Assembly (NCBI RefSeq): GCF_013694365.1
Contig: NZ_CP059275.1
Location: forward strand, 1,938,501-2,002,500
Origin: Limosilactobacillus reuteri
Lineage (GTDB): Bacteria > Bacillota > Bacilli > Lactobacillales > Lactobacillaceae
DNA: 64,000 nt
Reading direction: 5' to 3'
Below, piece by piece: positions 40,185 to 49,286 of the stretch (its first letter is position 1; every line of letters begins with the position of its first letter). Below the pieces are notes generated by a model, which was given only the letters and a program-made list of their open reading frames with translations, was not told the origin of the DNA and did not search any database. The position numbers were made by a program, and so were the translations under genes.

Positions 40185-41111
40185 ATGCTTAATAAATATT
40201 CAATCTCTACTAGTGGGCCGCAAAAAACAACCATCGCCCTTAAGCAAGCTGATTTAATTATTCTAACTCGGCCTACTGACGAAGAAATTCAACAACTTTG
40301 TCAAACATTTAACTTAAACAAATTTTCTTTTCGCTATCGCTCTTCACCTGAAGAAGTATCACGCTTTCACCGAACTACTAGTGGTGTGTTAGATAACCCC
40401 TTTTTCCTTGTAGTTTATGATTATATTTCTTCTTTCAAACATATTGAAAAACAACTTGCACCATCACTCATTATTTTTGATTCTGATCACCTTATTATTT
40501 GCACTGATAGTGAAGATAGCTGTAAAAATATTACTAATAGCAACTACTCTAATTTAAGTGAAATTCTTTTTAACTATATTTCGCAATGCCAATATAAAAT
40601 TATGGATGTTCTTGTAAGCTATAAAAAACAAATTGATGACTTAGATAGTACTGCAAGACGTGGCTTTAGTAATACACGATTAAGAGAATTGACAACTCTT
40701 ACCAGAAAACTAGTCTTTCTTGAGCATACAATGGTTGATCAAACGTCAACAATTGAAGCTTTAGTTAAGTCAGATTTTTGTCAGAATGTCCCACAAGACA
40801 TCTGTCAAAATTTAACAGTTGAACAACAGCGGTTAACAAAAGCTATTCATATTTTTCGCGATTTATTAGACTCTATCAGTAGTCTTTTTACTGCAATGAT
40901 GGATAGTAATCTTAATAACTTAATGAAATTTCTTGACTCAGCTGGGCTAGTAATTGCAGTAGCGGCATTAGTTACCGGCTTCATGGGAATGAATGTTGGT
41001 GGTCTTCCTTGGAAAAATGATTTGTATGGATTCTGGATAACGCTTGGGATCGCTTCTATCTTGTCATTGCTAATTGCCTACCTGCTTCATCGTAAACAAT
41101 ATCTTAAATAA
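40185..41111 (+). CDS. corA: CorA-family metal ion transporter
   Basis: 308 residues: a cytoplasmic alpha/beta and long helical domain (about 1-245), then two membrane helices joined by the signature GMN (FMGMNVGG, about 270) and a short basic tail. CorA pentamers pass magnesium or other divalent cations. The N-terminal domain is diverged, so this is the CorA superfamily rather than a certain Mg channel. Confidence 0.88.
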   Translation: MLNKYSISTSGPQKTTIALKQADLIILTRPTDEEIQQLCQTFNLNKFSFRYRSSPEEVSRFHRTTSGVLDNPFFLVVYDYISSFKHIEKQLAPSLIIFDSDHLIICTDSEDSCKNITNSNYSNLSEILFNYISQCQYKIMDVLVSYKKQIDDLDSTARRGFSNTRLRELTTLTRKLVFLEHTMVDQTSTIEALVKSDFCQNVPQDICQNLTVEQQRLTKAIHIFRDLLDSISSLFTAMMDSNLNNLMKFLDSAGLVIAVAALVTGFMGMNVGGLPWKNDLYGFWITLGIASILSLLIAYLLHRKQYLK

Positions 41112-41633
41112 ATGGCAATTTACTTACGACGGGCAAACCAGGATGATCTTCAAAAGGTTATGGAAATTATTGAGCAAGCTCGAGCGCAACTAAAAGAGAA
41201 GGGTAATCCTCAATGGCAAGATGGGCATCCTTTCCGGGAAACGATGAAAAATGATATTAAAGCTGGTTATAATTGGGTGTTAATTGATAACCAAAAAATT
41301 GTTGGGACGGCTACTTTACAACTAACCCCGGAACAAACGTATGAAGAGATTAAAGATGGATCATGGTTAAAGCCGAATGAGCCATATGCGATCATTCATC
41401 GACTAGCAGTTCTTCCTTCTAAAAATGGTCAAGGTTTTGGAAAACACATCTTTTCTAACTTAATTACGGTTGGTTATTTGCAGGGCGTAAGGAATTTCCG
41501 CTATGATACGCATTATAAAAATATTCCCGTCCAAAAAATAGGCCAGGAGATTGGATTTATAAAACGCGGAACGATTTATATTGATGACAAAATCGACAAT
41601 AAACATATGGGGTTTGAACTGAATTTAAAATAA
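41112..41633 (+). CDS. GNAT-family N-acetyltransferase
   Basis: 173 residues. GNAT fold: N-terminal IYLRRANQDDLQKVMEIIEQ, then the acetyl-CoA site IIHRLAVLPSKNGQGFGKHI (an R/Q-x-x-G-x-G/A-type loop near residue 105-115), and a late FIKRGTIYIDD. Substrate not predictable. Confidence 0.85.
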   Translation: MAIYLRRANQDDLQKVMEIIEQARAQLKEKGNPQWQDGHPFRETMKNDIKAGYNWVLIDNQKIVGTATLQLTPEQTYEEIKDGSWLKPNEPYAIIHRLAVLPSKNGQGFGKHIFSNLITVGYLQGVRNFRYDTHYKNIPVQKIGQEIGFIKRGTIYIDDKIDNKHMGFELNLK

Positions 41634-42803
41634 ATGCAACGACAGACAACAATTATCGAAAACAGCATGATTTGGTGTGGCGCCGGGATTTCAATTGCCG
41701 AAATCCTAACTGGGACTTACTTAGCTCCCCTTGGTTTTACAAAAGGGATCGCCGTAATTATCCTTGGCCACATTATCGGCTGTTTTCTGCTCTTTTTAGC
41801 TGGAATTATTGGCGGTCAGCAACGTCTTAGTTCAATGAACGCCGCAAAAATTAGTTTTGGCCAAAATGGCAGTAAGTTTTTTGCCCTATTGAATGTTCTC
41901 CAATTGATCGGTTGGACCAGCATCATGATTTATGATGGTGCATTAGCAGCCAATGGGGTCTGGCACCTTAATCAGGCATTATGGGTCATTTTAATCGGCG
42001 CCCTGATTATTGGTTGGCTGCTCGTCGGGGTTCGGCACCTTTATTACCTTAACCTTGCGACCATCTCAACATTATTAATTCTAAGCGGTCTCCTATGTGC
42101 CGCCATTTTTACCCACCATTCTACCAGTTCACCAACTGGTACATTGTCATGGGCTCAGGGGATGGAGCTAGTTATCGCCATGCCATTATCGTGGTTGCCA
42201 CTTATTAGTGATTATACCAGTGTCGCTCACCGACCCGTGCCAACTAGCGGGATTAGTGCAGTTGTCTATGGCCTGACTAGTTGTTGGATGGCCTTCATCG
42301 GTTTAGGAGCTGCTATCCTTACTCATGACATTAACATCGCCACGATTATTTTACGGGCCGGCTTGGGAATTGCCGGTTTATTTATCATTATTTTTTCCAC
42401 AATCACAACGACATTTATGGACGCTTATTCTGCTGGTGTTTCTTCAAAAACGATTTTCAGTAAATGGTCAGGAACAATGGCCGCAATTAGTGCAACAACT
42501 CTAGGAACAATTAGTGCGTTGATTTTCCCCATGGACAACTTCAGTAATTTTCTTTACCTTATTGGTTCTGTCTTTGCCCCAATGATTGCAATTCAAATTA
42601 CAGATTACTTCATCTTGAAAGTAGATTATCGTAAACAAAATTGTCAATGGGCTAACCTAATTCTCTGGTTGATTGGGTTTATCATCTATCGAGTTCTGCT
42701 AAATTATTCATTTCCACTCGGCAGTACCGTTACCACAATCATTATCATCATCGCAATGACATGGGGCACCTGTCGCGTTATGAAATTAGTTAAAGCAAAA
42801 TAG
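41634..42803 (+). CDS. cytX: NCS1-family permease, probably hydroxymethylpyrimidine transporter
   Basis: 389 residues, about 12 membrane segments. NCS1 features: NSMIWCGAGISIAEILTGTY at the start, LSWLPLISDYT in the middle, and FMDAYSAGVSS. It most resembles CytX, a predicted importer of the thiamine precursor HMP, usually under TPP-riboswitch control. No riboswitch can be seen because upstream DNA is absent. Substrate inferred. Confidence 0.75.
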   Translation: MQRQTTIIENSMIWCGAGISIAEILTGTYLAPLGFTKGIAVIILGHIIGCFLLFLAGIIGGQQRLSSMNAAKISFGQNGSKFFALLNVLQLIGWTSIMIYDGALAANGVWHLNQALWVILIGALIIGWLLVGVRHLYYLNLATISTLLILSGLLCAAIFTHHSTSSPTGTLSWAQGMELVIAMPLSWLPLISDYTSVAHRPVPTSGISAVVYGLTSCWMAFIGLGAAILTHDINIATIILRAGLGIAGLFIIIFSTITTTFMDAYSAGVSSKTIFSKWSGTMAAISATTLGTISALIFPMDNFSNFLYLIGSVFAPMIAIQITDYFILKVDYRKQNCQWANLILWLIGFIIYRVLLNYSFPLGSTVTTIIIIIAMTWGTCRVMKLVKAK

Positions 42804-42920
42804 ATGGCTAAATACACTGTTGAATTAAGTGAAGAAGATATCCAAATGATTAAGGATTGTCATTCAAAGAATCCTTCTATCATGAAGGCAATGAACGACG
42901 CTAAAAAAGTTGAAGATTAA
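42804..42920 (+). CDS. Short soluble protein or fragment (38 aa)
   Basis: MAKYTVELSEEDIQMIKDCH ... NDAKKVED. An amphipathic acidic small protein. No family recognised; the start MAKYTVELSEED has the look of a complete small protein. Confidence 0.4.
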   Translation: MAKYTVELSEEDIQMIKDCHSKNPSIMKAMNDAKKVED

Positions 42921-43995
42921 CCCGAAATGTCAATTTAAGTTAGAAAGAAAATAGTTGCTCATCAGTGACGTAAGACATGAATACTTCATATGGAGTTCGA
43001 TAGCCTAGTGATTTACGGGGCAGGTTATTTCGCTTACTCATCAGTTGGGTTACCAATTCATCAGGAAGATTGCGGAAATCTAGCTGTTTCGTTAAGCCAT
43101 CCCGGCGTAAAAGACCGTTGTTGTTTTCGTTCAGCCCTCGTTGATTGGGAGCACCAACCTCGGCAAAGTAAGTGTGAAGGTCAAATTGATTGGCAATCTC
43201 GCGCCAGCCGGCGAATTCTTTTCCGTTGTCAAAGGTAATCGATTTGGAGAAGTGCCGCGGGAATTTCCGAAGCCACTGGCTTAAGTGTTGGTTAATCGCA
43301 TCAGCCGTCTTTTCGTGCACATTGAGTACAATTTCGACCTTCGATTGGCGTTCGGTCAGGGTCATTACCGCCCCTTGGTGCTTTTTGCCTTGGACGGTAT
43401 CAGCTTCAAGGTGCCCAAATTCAGTGGCGTAGTGCGGAAAGTCCTTGGCACGCTCGTGAATACTTCTCCCCAATTGGCCAGCCTTCCCGCGGCGCTCAAT
43501 ATAGCCATTCGGGTGCCGCTTACCTCGCATGGGCAAAGCACGGACATCCAAACCGAACTGCCCCCCGTTCAAACATCCGGTAAAGAGTTCGCCGGTTACA
43601 ACTAATTGGGCGCTCAGCGCGCCCAATAATGGTGTCAGGCGTCCACCCCTGGGCAATTTTGTCGTTGATATAAGTAAGTTCAGCCAGTGACAACTGAGTA
43701 CGTTTTCGGCCACAACGTTGCTTATTGCGCATATAGTGATCTTGATAATCAGCAATTGAGGCACCGGTTTCCAGGTAACGATAAACGCGATAAACGGTTT
43801 CGGCGCTACGGTTGATCATTTGGGCCACTCGGTACGCTTTAAGCTTTTGCACGAAAGAATGGGCGATGATTGTCAGCTCGTTTGTGGTAAGATGGGTGTA
43901 AGTCATTTGTGGTTTCCTTTCTTTTATTTAGGGGTATTCAAAAGTCTACCACAAATGGCTTTTCTATTTTTCTAACTTAATTTTACAAACGGCGT
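42921..43995 (-). mobile_element. IS30-family element (copy B), minus orientation
   Basis: About 1.07 kb, ends CCCGAAATGTCAATTTAAG (left) and TTAATTTTACAAACGGCG (right), about 97% like copy A. The transposase is read on the minus strand with its native ribosome site (GAAAGGA) before the ATG at 43906. Confidence 0.8.
42940..43906 (-). pseudogene. IS30-family transposase with frameshift at a G-run
   Basis: Native minus-strand gene. The N-terminal part (MTYTHLTTNELTIIAHSF...MFERG) is read from 43906, and the frame slips near 43560 where copy A reads CGTGGCCAG but this copy has a run of six G. The core and C-terminus (LEADTVQG, FDNGKEF, NNGLLRRDGL, SLGYRTP) continue in another frame to TAA near 42940. 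The residue lost to a stop in copy A is intact here (Arg). Confidence 0.85.
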
Positions 43996-43998
43996 TAT

Positions 43999-44610
43999 TT
44001 GGATGTCCGTGCTTTGCCCATGCGAGGTAAGCGGCACCCGAATGGCTATATTGAGCGCCGCGGGAAGGCTGGCCAATTGGGGAGAAGTATTCACGAGCGT
44101 GCCAAGGACTTTCCGCACTACGCCACTGAATTTGGGCACCTTGAAGCTGATACCGTCCAAGGCAAAAAGCACCAAGGGGCGGTAATGACCCTGACCGAAC
44201 GCCAATCGAAGGTCGAAATTGTACTCAATGTGCACGAAAAGACGGCTGATGCGATTAACCAACACTTAAGCCAGTGGCTTCGGAAATTCCCGCGGCACTT
44301 CTCCAAATCGATTACCTTTGACAACGGAAAAGAATTCGCCGGCTGGCGCGAGATTGCCAATCAATTTGACCTTCACACTTACTTTGCCGAGGTTGGTGCT
44401 CCCAATCAACGAGGGCTGAACGAAAACAACAACGGTCTTTTACGCCGGGATGGCTTAACGAAACAGCTAGATTTCCGCAATCTTCCTGATGAATTGGTAA
44501 CCCAACTGATGAGTAAGCGAAATAACCTGCCCCGTAAATCACTAGGCTATCGAACTCCATATGAAGTATTCATGTCTTACGTCACTGATGAGCAACTATT
44601 TTCTTTCTAA
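43999..44610 (+). pseudogene. Flipped copy of IS30 copy B transposase, C-terminal part
   Basis: Reverse complement of the C-terminal reading frame of copy B (DVRALPMRGKRHPNG to EQLFSF), starting exactly at a TTG codon and ending at its stop. No IS ends attached. It precedes the N-terminal piece (44611), i.e. minus-strand coordinate order was kept. Confidence 0.8.
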
Positions 44611-44997
44611 ATGACTTACACCCATCTTACCACAAACGAGCTGACAATCATCGCCCATTCTTTCGTGCAAAAGCTTAAAGCGTACCGAGTGGCCCAAATG
44701 ATCAACCGTAGCGCCGAAACCGTTTATCGCGTTTATCGTTACCTGGAAACCGGTGCCTCAATTGCTGATTATCAAGATCACTATATGCGCAATAAGCAAC
44801 GTTGTGGCCGAAAACGTACTCAGTTGTCACTGGCTGAACTTACTTATATCAACGACAAAATTGCCCAGGGGTGGACGCCTGACACCATTATTGGGCGCGC
44901 TGAGCGCCCAATTAGTTGTAACCGGCGAACTCTTTACCGGATGTTTGAACGGGGGGCAGTTCGGTTTGGATGTCCGTGCTTTGCCCATGCGAGGTAA
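44611..44997 (+). pseudogene. Flipped copy of IS30 copy B transposase, N-terminal part
   Basis: Reverse complement of 43520-43906: 128 codons from MTYTHLTT to the frame-shifted end FGCPCFAHAR. It abuts the neighbours on both sides. Together with 43999-44610 it forms a near-perfect inverted repeat with 42940-43906. Confidence 0.8.
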
Positions 44998-45240
44998 ATG
45001 ATGGCTGATAAGGTAATGACGAGGGATGAACTAGCAAAGTACAATGGCCAAGCTGGTCAACCGGCCTACGTAGCAGTTGAAGGTGTAATCTATGACGTCT
45101 CTGCTAACCCGGCCTGGCAGGGTGGCCGCCACCATGGAAACTTGGCCGGCCAGGACTTGACCGACGTTTTGCTTGAAAAGTCACCCCATGGTAAACGGGT
45201 ATTAAAGGATCTGCCAGTCGTCGGTAGACTTGCTGAATAG
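44998..45240 (+). CDS. Cytochrome b5-like heme/steroid-binding domain protein
   Basis: 80 residues. The pattern MTRDELAKYNGQAGQPAYVA, VIYDVSANPAWQGGRHHGNL, AGQDLTD matches stand-alone bacterial cytochrome b5-like domains, where D-V-S/T and the His-rich loop shape the heme pocket. There is no membrane anchor or fused reductase. Ligand (heme or other) unproven. Complete by length. Confidence 0.8.
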   Translation: MMADKVMTRDELAKYNGQAGQPAYVAVEGVIYDVSANPAWQGGRHHGNLAGQDLTDVLLEKSPHGKRVLKDLPVVGRLAE

Positions 45241-45438
45241 TAAATCCTAAATTTCAAGAATAAGTTAGCCACTGGACTTAAATAAATAATACTGACCAAT
45301 TGATTATTGGTTGATGGAGCTGTGATATCTCTTGGTAGAAGGCCTTACGATAGATATCCATTGACGAATGACCACCATTACCAAATGGTAATTAAGTAAG
45401 TATACTGAATGCTGATTTCTATCTAATTCTATTGTTAT
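45241..45438 (-). pseudogene. Inverse copy of the 24-kb IS fragment and spacer
   Basis: 45246-45370 is, with few differences, the reverse complement of the transposase tail near 23935-24060 (CCTAAATTTCAAGAATAAG ... TATCCATTGACGAATG). The remaining 70 bases to 45438 are AT-rich and show nothing recognisable. Confidence 0.5.
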
Positions 45439-45564
45439 CACCACATTTTATAGATATATACTAAATATATCATAGAACAAAAGAAAAAGCACTAACGCAC
45501 TTTAAGAGAGCGATTCATCCCCTACTTATAGAAGTGGGGGTATTCTCGCAAATTTATGGATAAA
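45439..45564 (+). repeat. 126-bp palindrome-ended element, IS605-derived (copy 2)
   Basis: Same as 18085-18210 apart from GCGCACTT-type variation at one base (ACGCAC for ACGTAC). It ends in the hairpin CCCCTACTTATAGAAGTGGGG and CTCGC. Flanks differ from those of copy 1, which shows element-like dispersal. Confidence 0.6.
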
Positions 45565-45566
45565 AT

Positions 45567-45788
45567 ATGCTTTCGGGAATGTTAGTAGGCGCATTGAGTC
45601 CTAAATTGCAAAAGATTCCATTAACTACTCGCTATAAAACTACCCTTATCTGTCTTACTCTTGGCTTATTCTTAACGTATACCGATTACCTATATTTGCT
45701 TGGGACCGCGATAACAGTCTTTTGTGCCATCTTATTAGGAAAGTGGGCACGAAAACAAGTTCCCGATAAATATAGCAGTATCGATTAA
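45567..45788 (+). CDS. Membrane protein fragment, possibly AzlC-type
   Basis: 73 residues with two to three hydrophobic segments (MLSGMLVGALSPKLQKIP..., LYLLGTAITVFCAILLGKW). It resembles the C-terminal end of branched-chain amino acid exporter subunit AzlC, but the evidence is weak. The upstream part is missing, replaced by the repeat element. Confidence 0.4.
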   Translation: MLSGMLVGALSPKLQKIPLTTRYKTTLICLTLGLFLTYTDYLYLLGTAITVFCAILLGKWARKQVPDKYSSID

Positions 45789-45935
45789 GTGCTAGCAATT
45801 ATTGGGATTATCCTTGAACTACGAAATATTCTGGGACAACCTTTTAAACTATTTCGTATTTGGCTCGGAGCGATCAAGAATTATGTCATTATCTATACTT
45901 TACTATTTGCTTTTCAACAGAATAAAGCTTATTGA
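45789..45935 (+). CDS. Short hydrophobic open frame (48 aa)
   Basis: GTG start, product VLAIIGIILELRNILGQPFK... ending QQNKAY. Two hydrophobic stretches. No family recognised; probably a fragment. Confidence 0.3.
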   Translation: MLAIIGIILELRNILGQPFKLFRIWLGAIKNYVIIYTLLFAFQQNKAY

Positions 45936-46586
45936 ATGAAGAAAATTTTAGCAATTAACCATGAATTTGTTGCTCGAAGCTATATTCTATTTCCAACGTT
46001 GCTATTTGCATTCTCTATCATTGCCCATGCAAATATAATCACATTTGTTTGGCCGTTCATTTTTGTTTACACCGTTGAAAAAGTAATGCCCTTTATTCTC
46101 GATGGACGCCTAAATTTAGCTTCTTGGTCTGGTGTTACTAAGTTTTGTTCGGTTATTGCTTTTATTGGGGGAACCCTTGCTTCTATTGGAATTTATTTTC
46201 GCTTTGAGCGGCTTGCTAGCTTGGCGGCGATCTTGATCGGTTTTGGCGTGACAGGATTAAAATTGCTCGGCGATCCCAATAAGGAAATTTCCGGGATTGA
46301 TTTGAAGCAAGTAAATGTTATTGCGGGCTTTAGTGTAATTATCGGACTGATCGCCCTCGGGATTTTACTGATGAAGCTGCCGTTAGTTGTCGGTTTTGTT
46401 TTTTATACTTTTTTCCTGGGCTTGGAAGTTATTTACGCTTACGTTGTTGTTAAACGAGATAAGACACCATTGGATTTAAAATTCTCTTTTAATTTAAAAA
46501 CGGCTTTTCCTGCCATCGCTGTGCTTACCGTGGTTTTTATTATTAGTTTCTTTAAGAAGACGGGTCAAATTTCTGATTTTGGCTAG
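45936..46586 (+). CDS. Polytopic membrane protein (216 aa), unrecognised
   Basis: 216 residues with six to seven membrane segments (FVWPFIFVYTVEKV, VIAFIGGTLASIGIYF, VNVIAGFSVIIGLIALG). Charged loops are short. No domain recognised. Starts with a plausible ATG (MKKILAINHEFVARSY). Confidence 0.55.
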   Translation: MKKILAINHEFVARSYILFPTLLFAFSIIAHANIITFVWPFIFVYTVEKVMPFILDGRLNLASWSGVTKFCSVIAFIGGTLASIGIYFRFERLASLAAILIGFGVTGLKLLGDPNKEISGIDLKQVNVIAGFSVIIGLIALGILLMKLPLVVGFVFYTFFLGLEVIYAYVVVKRDKTPLDLKFSFNLKTAFPAIAVLTVVFIISFFKKTGQISDFG

Positions 46587-47660
46587 ATGAAAAAGATATT
46601 TACTGCATTCCTCGCAATTGTCGTTATTTGTATTTTGCTAGCGCTTGGGGATGTTGCTTTCAACCAGCAAAAAACTGGTGGTGGAAAACAAACTCTGACA
46701 ATTTACAATTGGGGAGACTATATTGATCCAGCATTGATAACGAAATTTGAACATCAAACTGGCTATCATGTAGATTATGAAACCTTTGATAGCAACGAAT
46801 CAATGTTAACCAAGATTCGGCAAGGCGGGACTAATTATGATGTTGTTGTGCCGAGTGAATACACTGTTCAACGGATGAAAAAGGAGCATTTAATTGCACC
46901 TCTTAACCATCAGAAATTACCTAACCTTAAGTATATTGATCCGCAATTTTTAAATCGTTCTTTTGACCCCGAGAATCGTTATTCTGTACCATACTTTTGG
47001 GGAACGTTAGGTATTATCTACAATGATCAAAAAGTAAATGGCAAAGGCGTCCAGCATTGGGAACAACTTTGGAATCCGCGCTTAAAGAATAATGTCATGC
47101 TGATTGATAGTGCGCGGGATGTGTTTGCGGTTGCCCTTATTACCCAGCATCATTCTGTTAATACGACTAACTACCATCAATTGAAGCTTGCGCAGGCCCA
47201 TTTAAAGCAGTTGACGCCCAATGTAAAAGCGATTATTGCTGATGAGATGAAGATGTACATGGAGCAAAATGAAGCAGCCGTGGGTGTGACCTATTCTGGT
47301 GACGCGCGCAAAATGATGAATATTAATCCGCACCTTCACTATGTTGTGCCAAGCGAAGGAAGCAATATATGGTTTGATAACATGGTGATTCCTAAAGCAG
47401 CACGTAATAAAAAGGCGGCTTACGAATTTATTAACTTTATGTTAGATCCCCAAAATGCGGCTCAAAATGCTCAATACGTTGGATACGCGACACCAAATAA
47501 AGCGGCTAAAAAAGAATTACCTAAGAAAGTTACTAATGACAAAGCTTTTTATCCTCCTGAAACAACGATGAAGCATTTGCAAGTATATCGTGATTTGCCA
47601 TTACGCGTTTTAGGTGAATACAATGATTTATTTTTAGAATTTAAGATGTTTGCTAAATAA
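46587..47660 (+). CDS. potD: Spermidine/putrescine-binding protein
   Basis: 357 residues. N-terminal membrane/signal segment, then a family 1 solute-binding fold for polyamines: LTIYNWGDYIDPALITKFEH, YDVVVPSEYTVQRM, YFWGTLGIIYND, and YSGDARKMM. It delivers spermidine or putrescine to PotBC. Its start ATGA equals the last bases of potC (CACAATGA), so natively it follows potC with a 4-base overlap, the reverse of the order here. Confidence 0.93.
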   Translation: MKKIFTAFLAIVVICILLALGDVAFNQQKTGGGKQTLTIYNWGDYIDPALITKFEHQTGYHVDYETFDSNESMLTKIRQGGTNYDVVVPSEYTVQRMKKEHLIAPLNHQKLPNLKYIDPQFLNRSFDPENRYSVPYFWGTLGIIYNDQKVNGKGVQHWEQLWNPRLKNNVMLIDSARDVFAVALITQHHSVNTTNYHQLKLAQAHLKQLTPNVKAIIADEMKMYMEQNEAAVGVTYSGDARKMMNINPHLHYVVPSEGSNIWFDNMVIPKAARNKKAAYEFINFMLDPQNAAQNAQYVGYATPNKAAKKELPKKVTNDKAFYPPETTMKHLQVYRDLPLRVLGEYNDLFLEFKMFAK

Positions 47661-48479
47661 ATGAAAAAGCAGCGATGGTCATGGGGAAAAGCGTACCTGG
47701 CATTAGTTTTTGTGATCTTATATGCGCCAATTTTGTATCTAGTTGTTTTTTCCTTTAGCAGCGGACAAACAATGGAAAAATACCATGGCTTTTCTTGGCA
47801 ACACTATGCGGATTTGCTTGCAGATACGCGAATGATTACCATTGTTATTAATACCTTGTTAGTAGCATTTTTGGCGTCACTATTAGCAACGATTATCGGT
47901 ACATTAGGAGCCTTGGCAATTAAGGATGCACGGCGCCCGTGGAAGAATAGTTTATTATCCTTGAATAATGTTTTAATGGTCTCGCCCGATGTAATTATTG
48001 GGGCAAGCTTTTTAATCTTTTTCACCATGCTGGGGGTAAGACTAGGCTTTGTCTCAGTCCTCTTAAGCCATATTGCCTTTTGTATTCCAATTGTTGTTTT
48101 AATGGTGTTGCCAAAATTAAATGAAATGTCCCCAACATTAGTAGATGCTGCCTATGATTTAGGGGCCAGTCGCTGGCAAGTTCTTTCTCGGGTAGTACTG
48201 CCGTCAATTGCCCCGGGTATTTTTGCGGGCTATTTTATGGCTTTTACGTATTCACTTGATGACTTTGCTGTGACCTTCTTTGTTACTGGAAATGGCTTCT
48301 CGACATTATCGGTGGAAATATATTCGCGGGCGCGGCAAGGAATTAACCTTGAAATCAATGCCCTCTCTACGTTGATGTTTATTGTTTCGCTTCTGTTAGT
48401 AATTGGCTATTACCTTATTAGTAAACGGGGCGGTCGACGGACACGGATTGTGGCTGTTAAAGAGGGGGATGCACAATGA
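47661..48479 (+). CDS. potC: Spermidine/putrescine ABC transporter permease PotC
   Basis: 272 residues, six membrane segments, with the EAA loop LVDAAYDLGASRWQVLSRVV. The end carries GAGGGGGATGCACAATGA: a ribosome site and the overlapping ATGA start of potD. Natively it is preceded by potB, whose end supplies AGGAGG before this gene's ATG. Confidence 0.93.
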   Translation: MKKQRWSWGKAYLALVFVILYAPILYLVVFSFSSGQTMEKYHGFSWQHYADLLADTRMITIVINTLLVAFLASLLATIIGTLGALAIKDARRPWKNSLLSLNNVLMVSPDVIIGASFLIFFTMLGVRLGFVSVLLSHIAFCIPIVVLMVLPKLNEMSPTLVDAAYDLGASRWQVLSRVVLPSIAPGIFAGYFMAFTYSLDDFAVTFFVTGNGFSTLSVEIYSRARQGINLEINALSTLMFIVSLLLVIGYYLISKRGGRRTRIVAVKEGDAQ

Positions 48480-49286
48480 ATGCGGCAAAAAGCGATGTTT
48501 ATCGTCCCATATGCATTGTGGATTATCCTATTTGTGATTGCGCCATTGGTATTGATCTTTTATCAATCATTTTTTAATATCAATGGTCAGCTGACCCTTA
48601 ATAACTATGCTGAATACCTGACATCGGGTGTTTATCTTAAGATGACGCTTAACTCTGTCTGGTATGCCTTTTTGATTACCTTTGTGACATTGGTGATTAG
48701 TTATCCGACAGCTTATGTTTTGAATAGGTTACCTAACAAGCAGTTTTGGCTATTACTGGTGATTTTACCAACATGGATCAACTTATTATTGAAGACGTAT
48801 GCGTTTATTGGCTTGTTTAGTCGAACAGGGACAATTAACGGTTTCCTCCAGTTTATGGGCCTTGGGAGTCATCAGCTTTTGTTCACGGATGCCAGTTTTA
48901 TGTTTGTGGCTGCTTATATTGAAATCCCGTTTATGGTGTTGCCGATTTTCAATAACCTGGCTGAAATAAACCCGTCACTAATAAATGCTAGCTATGACTT
49001 GGGTGCTACTCATTGGCAAACCTTTCGTCGGGTGATTTGGCCGCTTTCTATGCCGGGCGTAAAAGCTGGAATTCAAGCGGTCTTCATCCCATCGCTCTCC
49101 CTCTTTATGATTACCCGTTTGATTGGTGGAAATCGTGTAATTACTTTAGGGACTGCGATTGAAGAACATTTCCTCACAACGCAAAATTGGGGAATGGGTT
49201 CAACGATTGGGGTCGTGCTGATTATCGCAATGTTTATTATTATGTTTATGACTGGTGATAAGAAACAGAAAGGAGGACGCCATTAA
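48480..49286 (+). CDS. potB: Spermidine/putrescine ABC transporter permease PotB
   Basis: 268 residues, six membrane segments, EAA loop LINASYDLGATHWQTFRRVI. The last codons contain AAAGGAGGACGCCATTAA, a ribosome site suited to potC, which here lies before it rather than after it. Native order potA-potB-potC-potD is therefore indicated. Confidence 0.93.
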   Translation: MRQKAMFIVPYALWIILFVIAPLVLIFYQSFFNINGQLTLNNYAEYLTSGVYLKMTLNSVWYAFLITFVTLVISYPTAYVLNRLPNKQFWLLLVILPTWINLLLKTYAFIGLFSRTGTINGFLQFMGLGSHQLLFTDASFMFVAAYIEIPFMVLPIFNNLAEINPSLINASYDLGATHWQTFRRVIWPLSMPGVKAGIQAVFIPSLSLFMITRLIGGNRVITLGTAIEEHFLTTQNWGMGSTIGVVLIIAMFIIMFMTGDKKQKGGRH

